Positions 31,400 through 43,979 of a stretch of 64,000 nucleotides of DNA are shown here, one piece after another (positions within the stretch are counted from its first letter, which is position 1; each line of letters opens with the position of its first letter). This DNA comes from Pleodorina starrii. Lineage: Eukaryota > Chlorophyta > Chlorophyceae > Chlamydomonadales > Volvocaceae. The DNA is taken from assembly GCA_030267565.1 (NCBI GenBank), contig BRXU01000026.1, positions 1,364,001 through 1,428,000 on the forward strand. The letters run 5' to 3'. The position numbers and the translations under genes were made by a program. A model generated the notes under the pieces. That model had not been told where the DNA came from, searched no databases, and saw only the letters and a list, made by a program, of their open reading frames with translations.

Positions 31400-34300
31400 C
31401 TGAGCAGCAGCAGCAGAGAAATATCAACCAACGTAGGTGCGTGGATGGGCATCAGGGTGGTTTGTGTATGTCGAGCCCAAGAATCCGAGTAACGCCGTAG
31501 TGTCCCAACCAACATGCATGCATGTATGGCAGCCCCACGGCATCGGCGGCTGAGTTACGCTACTATCCTTTCTCTGTTTCTCTCCGTCCCTACGTCCCTT
31601 CCTAGGCGGGAACAAATCCCCAATCAATGCAAATGCAAGCAAGGGCCAAGCAAGCAGGGCCTTGCTCCATCCGTCGGCGGCGGCGGCAGCAGCGGGCTAC
31701 GTCAAACCTGCTGCACATCGCTTTCATTCTTAATGCAGGCAGGCAGGCACGCACGCACGCACGCACGCCACCATTTTTGTATCACGCCCACTTGTGGTGG
31801 TATGTACTGATACAGCAACCATAATATTTAGCATGCCTGCATTAGGGGACGCGGCGAAAAAACCGCGACTGGAGCGCGCAACGCAGAAAGGAGGAACCGC
31901 AGGTAACACCGAAGGTCTCCTGAAATGTTTTGCGCGTGCGGACAACGCCACGGGCTGCCCGTCGAGCGATGCCAAAGTAGCAGTGCCGACTGCGCGGGAA
32001 CGAGACCCCCGCCGGTTTATCAGGCCTGTATTGCTGAGGGCTAGCTTTGTACGTGGACCAACAGTTCCAAGGGCAACAGACGCAAGTATTCCAGTTGGTC
32101 AATGCACAAACGACCTCCCCCAACGGACGCGAAGACTCCCTGTGGGCTACCAGGGATTTTATTCGATCTTGCTAATGATGCTTCTCGCAAGTTTCTACAC
32201 GTCATACGCAGACCCGAGCCTCAACGCCGATGGAAAGCTAAGCGTGATGGCCCTCAACTTTCAAGGTCTGCAACCGCAGCGAGCCCACTCGTTCAATGGT
32301 TCTTCACCTAAATCACAGCGTGTTGCGTTTTCAGACAGCAACGCGGACACGCCACTGAACCGGAGATGTCCCGAAGCTGCATATTCGCCAGCCGCTCCAG
32401 ATTTGCAAATGTCCTGGATAGAATTGCTCAATCAGCAAGACCATAAGAACACAACGACGCCTACACGATATATTCTGGGCGCCCGTAACGACAAGTATGC
32501 CGACCACATGAGCGTGACGCAACGGAGCGCGGCTCAATACTCCTCAGGGAAGGTAAATGGTCAGCTCGAAGATAGACTGGATCAACATGAGCCTCTACAA
32601 ATAATTACTACATCAGGAACACTATGGTCGAGGTCGCGTGCATGGAGACAAGCTCAGAAACTAAAAACGCGGCACACAATAGGACTGGCTACAACCAGAC
32701 TGATAAGCGTAAACAGAAATAGCGCGCACACGGATAGACCCGGGTTGAGCCCTGTCGGAAAGGGCATCGCGGACCTCCCGACAGTTGGACGACCTGGCGC
32801 GTACAACCCACATTTGGCAACTGCGGCCAAATGGCGGACGAGACTGATTGCCAGGGGGATACCGTGCATGTTCCGATACGCCATCGTAGTCGCTCTGTTG
32901 GCTATCAGTCTTGCGCACGGCCACATGTTACAGCCCTTGCAGCCTGACATAAACCACACGATAGCAACCCGCCCCAGCCGAGCGCGATTTGAACCACGAT
33001 GCGGCGGCCCCGAGGATGGGGCGACGAACCAAGCCGCCACCGGCCTAAACACAGACACTATTGACGCACCACGGCGCCCGTCAGACGTCCCATGGCCACC
33101 ACCCGAACAACCGCCCGGACAGGATAACCCCACATACCACGAGCGGCAACAGGCACAAATGTGCATGGTGCACGCCATAAACAACTTGCTCGGGGGGCCT
33201 TACATCGACCCAACACACGTCATAACCTACTGCCGCACAATGACTAGACACCTGCAAACCCAGGGCCCTGCCGCGGCGGCCGCCATTTGGAACGCCGCAC
33301 ACAATTCCATCACCGGCCACTTTTCCACTATCGTCCTTAATCACTACTTACGCTACAATGTCGGGATTCGCGACGCCCATGGCCACACACAGAGTGACAC
33401 ACACATCGCATCCGTGAGCACTGAGATCCACCTGCGCAGAGGAGACCTGCTCGCCACCCTCTGGGAAACACTCCCACCACACGCTCGAAACTGGGGTTTT
33501 ATAGTACATCTCGAAGGACACGCCGTGGCCGTACGGAGGCAACGTACACACTGGTTCATTATCGACTCGCAGGCCCGGCTCCCCAAAAGGCTTGAAACCG
33601 AATGGCCTCTCGGACAGGGGGTAGTCTACTGCCTGCAATATCGGCGCAATAACGTCCCATGCCAAACGCACGTTGCCCTCCGAGACGTCGCACCACCAGA
33701 GCACTGGGAGCCCGCCACCGTGAGGCCGAACACACATAACGACACCAACACCCCCCAGGGCCCTGTCCCCACCGGAGCAGCCGACCCGCCCCACCCGGCG
33801 GTCGGAACACGAGCAGAAGGCGAGGAGAACAGGCACTACGCAGCCGACACCAACCCCACACCGATGGAGATCGACGAGGCAGGCCACACGGGAACCGAAG
33901 GCCGTACACAAACCCCCTCAACGGAGCTCGAACCCCCCCCGCCCCCAACCCGTGCACCCGAGGCTAGAACCGCTCCCGAGCTAAGCGCCACCCAAACCGA
34001 AGACAACCCCGCAACCACGCCCGCCGAGCCAAGTCCAATGGAGATCGACACTGTGGAACCGGAGACGGGCGCGGAGCAGCAGCTGCCGGACGCCCACCCC
34101 ACCGAACTCCATCTGCGCAACACGCAGCCAGGCCCCCAGGGGGCCCAACCAGCAAACGCGGGCACCACCGCAGAGCGCCGCTCCAACGCGGAAAGGGCGG
34201 CAATCCGCAACCCCGCCCCACAAGCAGCGGCACCTGCAAGCAGAGGTCGGAAACGGAACAGGCACCAAACGGGAACGACGCCTGCAACCCACACCATCGA

Positions 34301-37300
34301 ATACCACCTCCGTCGCATGCAAGGGCTCCCTATCCGTCAAGGCAGGGACCAACGGGCTGTCGAAATGCCGGACACAGCAGAGGCAACTCAGAGACCCGCC
34401 CGCACCCTTCCCAACCCAGCCCCCGAGCCAACACGCACACCGACACGCGGTACGATGCGCCCGCCCCCCGAGCCACCCACCCCTCGTACACAACAACGCA
34501 AGCGTCGCGCAGATAACCCCCCCACATCGCAACCACGCCCAAAACCGAAACCCGGACCCCAGCAACAGCACATGACGAAGTACGTGCACTCCAAGAAACC
34601 ACGAAAGGAGGCCCCCGCCGCACCTGCTGAAGCCCCCCGGGTGGCTACGACCGTGCTGCCCGTACCCACGACAGGAGATCCACAGCCCGGCCACCTCAAG
34701 ATCCTTACGATGAACACCCGCGGCCTGCAGGGGCACCGCGAGGGCATAAAACACCTGTTAGACGAACACAAACCGGACGTAGTGGTACTGACGGAAACCA
34801 AAATGAGTGCCCACCACCGGCGAGCCATCGCCGGGGTGAAGCGCACTCTGCAACCCTACCAGACATACATGAGTAACCACCCGCACGACAGTAACCCCAC
34901 TACACGGCAGGCAGGAGTGATGATTGGCGTGGCAGACCGCTTCAGTCGCCAGGGCAGCGCAACAGCAGAACCTGTGCCCTCAGAGCTCAGCGGGTACATA
35001 GTACACGTGCGTATCGCGCCCCCGGGCAGTACGGCTCTGCACGTCATAGGGGTATACTGCCCGGCCGACCCCGCCGCCAGGCAGAAGATATACGACTATG
35101 GGCGGGCGGCTGCGACGCAAGCCAACGCTAAGGGCGAACACCTAGTGATGGCGGGCGACTGGAATGCAACACTCAAACTGAGCGATCGGTCGACAGGCAC
35201 CTGTAACGCGACGGACCGAGCGCACCGACGCTTCTCGATCGAGACAGACCTAAAACCGGTAGACACGGTGCGCCGCGAGTACACATACACACAAACACAG
35301 CAGGGATACGATACCCACCACAGCCGCATCGACGATGTCCTCCTCGCCGCTCAGACCAGCGCCGCTGCAGCAATGGAAGGAAAGGCGTACGAACAAGTAT
35401 ATGAGTTTGGGGGAAACTTTGACCACAAACCGCTCTGCACCTTCCTGCCCCTAGCAGGCATCCGGCTCCTACCCGCCCCCGCTGCCCAACCACCCCCAGA
35501 TCACACTCCAGGCTCCTGGAGCCGGATCCAACTACCCGTACAAAAAGAGAGCAAAACCAAAGCACGCATGGAGATGGAGGCGACGCTCACAGATGCAATC
35601 GCGCACCTGCTTGATGGACTTCGACCCGCTCACGAGGTCATATCGGCCGCATCCACACAACTGGAGCGTGCGGCGTGCAAAGAGGAAGCCAGGCAGATCC
35701 TCGCCCACCTGCGCGACCACGAAGCCGTCCAAACAACGAACGTCGCCTCCCTAAGTCACGAGCTCGGATCACTACTGATGCGTTGCCTCGGGATCCTTGA
35801 AAGCCACTGCCAACACAAGCCCCCCCGCACGGGGCGCCTGCACGCACGAAGAGGCACGGGCAAGCGCATATCTCGTCTGTACGATGAACACAAGGCGCTG
35901 AAATGCGAACTCACCCGCATACTACGCGCGCCACGACCGGATACCCCACCCCACCCGGCACCCGACGTCCCGCGCCCGGAAAACGCTGACGCAGCGACCC
36001 CACAACCCCCACCCCGACCCACCCAGCTGATCGCCCCTGAAAACCCCAACCCACCTGAAATTACGGCCGCCCGAGCGCGCGATGACCCGGAGCTCCGAGA
36101 AACACCAGAGACCAGCGCCCTGCGGGCCGCGATTAGAGAGAAGGGAGAGGATATTCGGAAACTGACTACGGAAACCCGTAAACTACACGCGAGCAAAGCA
36201 AGAAAACAGTTCCAGCGCCTCCTAGCCAGGAAACCGAAGCAAGCACACAAACAAATTCTCGAGCCCGACGATCAGCCGCGCGGCATCACGGCCATCCGCC
36301 ACCCCGCCGATGGACACCTGTGCACAACTTCCGAAGGTATCCTCGACGCACTCCATGCACACTTTGCGTCCCTAGCCCGGCCCATCTCCGGACCCCGCAC
36401 TGGCAAATACCTCCCGAGCGAAGCCCCCCGAAACTATCCCTGGGAGACGCCGGGGGCGCCGGACCCTCTAAAACGGGGATTAGCCCGATGGGACAGCGCA
36501 CCCCCGTCCCTCCTCCCGGGCATCATAGACCCATGCAACTTTCGCGCATGCCTAGACCATCTCGCTCGCAACAAAGCCCCCGGGCCAGATGGCATACCCA
36601 ACGAGCTGCTGCAGACACTCCCCACCGACCTCCAAACCGCAATTCACCACCTGATTACCACCATGTGGGTTAAGGCCGAAATCCCCCCGCACTGGACACA
36701 ATCAGACACGGTCCTCATCCCCAAGAAGGGAGACCCACTCCTTATTAAAAACAAACGCCCCATCGCCCTGGCAAACACGCTTTACAAACTCTACACCAGT
36801 CACATTACATTAAATATCGTCACTTTTAGTGAGCAAGCACACATCTTCACGGAAGCCCAGGAAGGGTACCTCAGACAGCGCAACACGGAACGACAGATCC
36901 AAAATGTACTACACGCCATCGAGGACGCCGGCCTAACCAGTCGAGACCTCTACTTACTATATATCGATTTCACGTCGGCATTTAACACCATAGATCATGA
37001 TAAATTGCTTATGATCATGTACGATCTAGGATATCCCGAGGACCTAATCGAGGTGGTCGCGAACCTGTACTCGCGCGCCACCACATGCATACGAACCGAA
37101 CATGGCTGCACCGCGGAGATCGCAATCGAACGCGGCACAATCCAGGGCGACACGCTATCACCTGTACTGCTTATCATATACATGGAGCCACTCCTCAGAT
37201 GGTTACATAGCGGAGGCCGAGGATACCGCTACGGCTGCCTCCAAGCGGACGAAAACGACCGACACCACTTCAGCTCGGGAGCCTTCGCGGACGACCTAGT

Positions 37301-40300
37301 GGTCCTCACGAATACTGTGTCAGACATGCGCACACAGTGCACAAAAATCGAGCGCTACGCGCGCTGGGGAGCACTCAAGGTCAATGTAGGCAAGTGCCAA
37401 CTGCAAGGCATTCTGCACGGCCGCGCGCGTTCAGACACTGATCTGAGTCGAGGCCCCGGTACGCAAAAGTACAAGGCCATCCTAGAACGCCTCCTGAAAG
37501 ACCAAATTCGGATCGACGACGTACCCATCCCGTACGAACCCCCAACCGGATCGTATAAGTACCTCGGCGTACACATCACCCCTACCCTGGACTGGACGAC
37601 ACAAGTGGCCTACACGCGAGCCGAAATAGACCGACGGGGGCAAAGCATACAAAACTCCCTCGCAACTCCAGATCAACGCATAAACATGATTAAAACCCTC
37701 ATTCACCCCTTTGTGGCGTACAGCCTGCCTACCATGGCGTACACCCCGCACGACATCGCCAGCCTCGACGCCCAAATCGCTGGCATTGCCAAACGCAGCT
37801 ACGGACTCAAGATGGGCTTCCCCACCCGCGCCATCCTCGGCCCAATCTCCCGACTAGGTCTGGGGGTTGGCACCCTACGTACCCTCTATGCGGTCAGAGC
37901 GGCGAAGACGCTTGTCCTGTCCCTCAACGACAGGGGACGCCTTGGGGCAGTAACTCGAGCCCTCCTGCACCTGCAGAGCCGATACATGGGCACAATACCA
38001 GCACACACATTCAAACGCGAATGCCGTCACTATACCACGCTTAAACAACTTGCTCTCGTGCATGACGCCGGTATCGAACTCACGGACAGAGGCAGCACCT
38101 ACGAGCCGGCAGCGGGCAGCCTCATTCACCTGATCGGGGCGCACAACACGACGGCTGAGCCCAAGGATCTCGCGCTCCTCTTCCGATGCATACAGCCCCT
38201 GCTGGAACTTGGCCTGGACCTCAGGGCCCTGAAAGACAAAAACACGGGAGCGCACCTCATCACCACCGATCAGCTGCAACGCATCGGCGGCAGGAAAGTG
38301 GGCCCCCGCCATCGGATTGCCCTAAACCAGCTCAGCCTCGCCCTGAACGCTGACCCCAGTGTGCGCGCCCGGGCACCGCGCCACCGTGGTGTAGCACCCC
38401 TGCCCCCCGAACTACGACTCCTCACGGATGACCCACATCTGACTGATATTGCGAAGGAAGCGACAAGACCCACCCCCATCCCCCACGGAACCCTAAGGAA
38501 GTACGTCCTGGCCAAGCCCCGCGACCCGGCCGACACCGTGCCGGCCGCCCCAGCTGGAACCCCTCCCCCCCGCCCAGGCGCAACAACCCCTCGTGTGGAG
38601 ACGGGAACCCAAAATGCAGCAGCGCCGTCCGGCACCGCAACAGCCCCCGAGTCACGACGCCCGGCCGCCCGGCCAGCCGCCAGGCGCCACCAGCCACAGC
38701 GGAAGGCCGACAGTGAGCTGCTCAAAGCATACCTTCTTCGACAGAACCTGAAACCAGTCGACGGTATCACAGATGCCGAGGCCATTGGGTGGGACCCCCG
38801 GCAAACCCCACTTACCCTTCAGCACTGCGAACGAATCCTGCGCCACCCGCTCCACCGGGGCCTCACGTCCAAAGTGGGCTCCGCCGAACGGCTACTCCGC
38901 ATGCTCCATGGGGAGACGGCGTGGCCTGCGGGGACACCAGTCCAATATGGCCTAAGCATCACACAGCTTCTCTTCGGGGACCAAGAGAGGGTGGCCTGTA
39001 TCAAAGCGGAAATCCGCAAACGGGTCGCCGTCAGCACTCCGAAACCCAAGCGACAACGCACAACCGACTCGGCTACCCGAAACACACACCGAACATACTA
39101 CCTGGTTGAATGGGAACGTACTGTCATCACTAAAGGGGCAATAGCACTGTACACCGAAAATGGCTACCACCCCAAGGCGGTGCACCGGTACGAATCCCCC
39201 ACCGACCCCACCCACCCCGAAACGATAGTCGAGGTGGAATGGGCTCCCACCGAAGATGAGGAGTCGCGACTGGCCTCGCAAGACAACTGGACAGAGCTGC
39301 GGAATGCATTCCGGCATCGGCGCGCCATGGAGGCCGAACAGGACCCCGGTCGAATGGAAAATGCACGCGACCGCCACCTGACGGAATGGCAACAGCAAGG
39401 CAGATGGGAGACTGAATGCCTCAACGTGACCCGAGGCCAACGTCTCCTAAGGCAGTATGTTGAAATCAACGTGCAACCGGGTAACCCGGACCGGGACATC
39501 CACCCGCCCGGGCGATACACGGTCCAAATTGGCAATCGTAACGGCACACACAGACATGTACCATGGGACGGCAGTGGGGACATACCCGATGGACTGCAAG
39601 CCATTGGGATGGCATTCGTGTACGATCCCCAAGGGCGCTGCGTCGGCCAGGTGTCGGCCAGCCGCCTCCGCAGCCTGTGGCTCCGGTACAGCGACGCCCA
39701 ACAGAAACGCCCGGAAGAGCACGCACAGATCGCGGCCGCGGGTGGCTTCGCGGAGGATGTCGCACGCCTCCTCCTGCGGTATCGGGACGGAGGGGGCACC
39801 AAAGCACACCCCATTCGAGAGGCCCATGAGCGGAGGATATCTGAACGGCTGATGAAACGCCTCATGACCGCGCTGGGCGCCGCAACAGAGCGCTTTGCAT
39901 CCCCCCTCAACGTAGCAGACAGCACCGCCATCTACTACTCGCGGTACCCAGAAGATCAGCTCTTCGGAGCCAACCACGACGCGTATTCGCAACCGTGCAC
40001 GGGCGTATCCGTCGCGCACCCTGAACCTAAGCCGGACGAGGGGCATCATGCACTGCGATGGGCGCTAGGCTGGGCCGACGCGACACGGAGCACAGATAAC
40101 CCCACCGCTACCCTACTCCTGCTGCCCACGTCCCAAACGGCGCCCTACACCCGCTACCTCACCCACCCGCTGGTCACTATGATCGGTACAATAGACGCAT
40201 TCTCAGGAACGGGGGACCTCTACAGCGAAGTGAGTTTAGACGCTCCAAAACCCTACCCAAACGGACTCACCCTACTCCTGGTTAGCAATGAATCCGGCCG

Positions 40301-43300
40301 CGCGTACGGTACCAGCCTCCGCAGAGCGCTTGCTATGACGGCAGCCCGCCACGTCGCCACTGGCCCCGCCCTCCCTTGGACACCCCCCCAATGGGTGCGC
40401 AAGCGGGTGCGCAGTATGACCGAGAAGCCACCCGCCGCGGCGGTGCCCTCCCGGACGTGCGACAACATCCCCACGGAAGAGGGACGCGCCACGTTCCTGG
40501 CATTTTCTGCCAAATATGCGCTGCGATACAACGCCCAAGACGCCATATACACAGACGGGTCAGTGCAAAAGATTAAAGATGGCGAAGAGGAAAGACATCT
40601 CCTGGGAGCCGCGGCGGTTGACGCACTTACCAACACAACGCTCCACATAGATGTGAATGCAGGACACCAGGGCTGCCAAACTATCACACGGTGCGAACTG
40701 AGTGCCATCCATCAGGGTCTCCAGATGCGCAGAGGCACGCTGCACGACGAAGCTCACCTAACTATCTGGACGGATTCTGCCGCGTCTCTACATCTCATTA
40801 AAAAGATGATAAACAATCCACATAAGCTTCAGCTTAGTAAGCATAAGGCGCTGCTTGAGCAAATCGTATTAATACTTAAACGACGAGCGGCCTGTAACCT
40901 GACGACTTCTTTGCTTAAAGTGAAAGCCCACACTGGGGTAACGTACAACGAGAAAGCGGACAAAGCAGCCGTACAAGCCGCGCGGGGACTCTCCAAGCTA
41001 GACCCCGAAGCGCTGAGCGCAACCGAAACCTCAGACAATAATCCACGAAGCCAACACTGGTGGCTGCGGAAAATGGCTGGGCCTGAGAAGAACGCTGGGC
41101 ACTATGCTAACGACCTTAACCGCGGTATCGAGTCCTTGGTCAACCCGGAGACTCACTCGGGATACACGAACGAAACAGATTACATTAAATACGTCGCCAA
41201 CACCCTGCCTGACCTTGACATAAGCACCAGCACTCGAACTTTACAGCGCAAGGCGGGTCGACACAAGCATGTCAAACGATGCTTCGACTACCTGTATGGC
41301 CAGCTATGGAGCGCCAAGCTGGCGAGCCGATTTAAGAAACCATTGGCACCTGGATGCCCCGCGTCGTTAGGACACTGCCCCCTGTGCAACCATCTCGACT
41401 CCGGGGCGCACATCCTCGGAGGATGCCTTGACCCCCGAATGCGAGCCCTGTACATACAGCGGCACAACAGGGCGGTCCAAACAATTACCAGTACGCTAGC
41501 CCGGGGGTCCCATGGAGGATGCTACATTATAATGGACGCCGGCCCCGCGGACACCCGACCAGACTACGTGGCTGGCACACGCCTGCCCAAATGGCTGCTC
41601 CCGGAAATTGCGGATGAGGAACGCCTTAAGATGCGGCCCGATATACTCCTTATACCCGGCATCCCCCTCCACGAAGCGCGAGCGCCAGGGTACATGGGAC
41701 CCCCAGACCCCAGTCAACACACAGTACACATCATTGAGGTCGGCTACACCGCTGACACAAACCACACACAGAAACAGCACGACAAGGCCGTACAACATGC
41801 AGAACTGGCCAAACTCCTCACGGAAGCCGGATGGAAGGTCCGCTACACAACACAGGAAGCCATCAGCCTCGGCTTCGCGGGTACCATAAGAAAGGACCTA
41901 CGCCCTCTACTCCACACCCTAGGCACGGGCAGCAAGGAAGCCCGAGCCTGCTGCAACGACCTCCACGACCATGCAGTTAGAACACTTAACACTATTGTTG
42001 TAACCCGCAGGCAAATGGAACGTAACCCCCACGCGGAACCGCAACCGGCAGGCACATAACCAACGACAAACCAGTCTGAAGTTCCTTGCGGTGGTGGGGG
42101 GGGACTGGGACCGGGGAAACCCGTCACCCCACCCCCTCTGCTCCCATAACCCACGCCTCGGCTACCGGCCGGGCGTATCATTATTATTATTATTTATTAT
42201 TAGCATGCCTGCATCCTTGCATCGCACTCACCATGGTATGCAGAGTCGCCAGATGGGTGCAATCCCGCACGTACGGCCGCCATGTCTCGTCCAATACTTC
42301 GCCGGTACCTGCCTCCATTGTTGGCGTCTGCTCGGTCATGTATTGGAGGACTGCGTTGTGGCCAAGGACACCAGACACGTATGAGGGGATGGGGCGGGTT
42401 ATGACGGAGTGCCATGCTGGCTTGGGATCCTATCTTGGCTGTGGGATCGTTCCATCCTCATGAGTGTGAGCAGTTAGACACCACTCCCCGCCTGCCTTGC
42501 CCGTGCGTCCTTTGATGTGTCCCTATGCCACCCCACCGACTCCTTGCAAGCAACCTTCTCCGCTCCCTCCACATACACGGACCGTCCCCGCCCGAACCCG
42601 TGCCCCACTTCCTTCCTTCCTTCTTCCTTCTTCCTTACCGTGTCTCGGGAAGATCTGCTCCAGCAGCCGGTGCTCCGTCTCCGAAACCTGCGCCACGTGC
42701 CTCTCCGCGACCACCTTTGCGGTCACATCGCGCTGCATCACCACCACCCGGTGTTGGCCGTTGACAGGGTCCACCAGCCCCACCGCCACCACCTCGTGCC
42801 AGCACTCTTCATCAGACGCGTCTCTACAACTGCCGGCGGCACCGACAGCGGCGGCTGCTGCGGCGGCAGGGGCTGCTGGCACCACCGCCGGCTCCTGTGT
42901 TGTCGCCGCCGTCGGAACACCACCCGTGCTCGGCGGGCTCCTGTCCGGTGCGGCCGCGGCCGCAGTAGCAGTGGCGGCGGCCACTGCCGCCACGCCGACG
43001 ACCAGCCGCCCGGGCGCGGCTGCTGAAGACATGCCCCCGGCTGCACCTCCCCTGCTGGGCGCAGCATCTCCCTGCATGGAGGCCGAATCGGTGTTTCGAT
43101 TGATCAAGGGGAGGGCAACAAGACAGGGGCCGTGCGATCTGAAATTGAGTACGCTGCTGGCGTGCATTGCCCCGCCGCTGGTTGCTGGCGTGCATTAGAG
43201 CTGGGTCAACCTTTTCCCAGGCCGCCGAGCCGCCAGCCTGCCCTTGTATTCCTGCCGCGGGGCCACGCGCTTGGCAACCGGGGGAGAGGGCTCATCCTCA

Positions 43301-43948
43301 CGCACGGCCGTAGAGCCCGGATGGGACGCGCAGAACAGACCGTTGCCATTAGCTCGCTCGCTCTCCGCCCATCAATCCACCGACACGCACCGCCCCTTAC
43401 TTGCTCCCCTCCTCCCTCCCCGCCTTCCATTTGCACCCGGTGCGTATGCCACATACAACTCAGCACCGCCGCCGCCCTCTCCCAGCTGCCTACGTACCCT
43501 CCACGGATTGCTGCCAGAAGGAGCAGAAGCCCGAACTGCTCCACCGCCACCGTATCGGCTTGTGCCGGCGTCGGAGTCAGAACCAGAGCCCTCCTGCACC
43601 ACGGGAAGATCGGCACCGCCACCGCCGCCGCCACCGCCGCCACCACCGCCGCTGCCGCCGCCAACGGCGCTGGTTCGATCCCCGCCCTCGTCAAACAGGG
43701 CATTGACGGAGGCCACTTGCGAGGATGGCGGGGCCCGCCCGCCGCTGGCGCCAGTGCTAGTAGTAGCGCTCATGTTTGGTCTGCGGCTCGGCGTGTCATC
43801 AGCCTCCGGCGGGTCTGCGACCCAAGGAGGCCAGCAGCTGCCCGTGATCTCATCTAAGGTCCCCAGAAGCTCCAGCGCCCGGACAGTAGTGGCGGCCGCG
43901 CCAGCTCTGCTGCTGCCCATGCCGCCACCAAAAGCGCCACCACCACCA

Positions 43949-43979
<31 letters not shown>

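Larger units (their letters stand above)
31843..42199 (+). mobile_element. full-length Dualen/RandI-type non-LTR retrotransposon
   Basis: The 15-bp sequence TTAGCATGCCTGCAT occurs at 31828-31842 and again at 42200-42214, directly after the (ATT)n tail. These are the target-site duplications that define a 10.36-kb insertion. The element has one giant open frame without stops and a 140-bp 3' untranslated region ending GGGCGTATCATTATTATT. It carries both an APE and a restriction-like endonuclease, the hallmark of Dualen (Kojima and Fujiwara, C. reinhardtii). Its orientation is opposite to gene B, in whose intron it lies. The intact frame and perfect duplication suggest recent, possibly still competent, insertion. 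Confidence 0.92.

Noticed and set aside
31794..31842. Extension of the retrotransposon frame upstream of 31843
   Set aside because: This stretch lies outside the element: 31828-31842 is the target duplication and the rest is host intron. The frame there is open by chance and begins with GTG.
33348..35047. Long minus-strand open frames opposite the retrotransposon
   Set aside because: They are shadows of the plus-strand frame, which carries clear APE and protease motifs; the antisense frames are Cys/Gly/Val-rich without domains.
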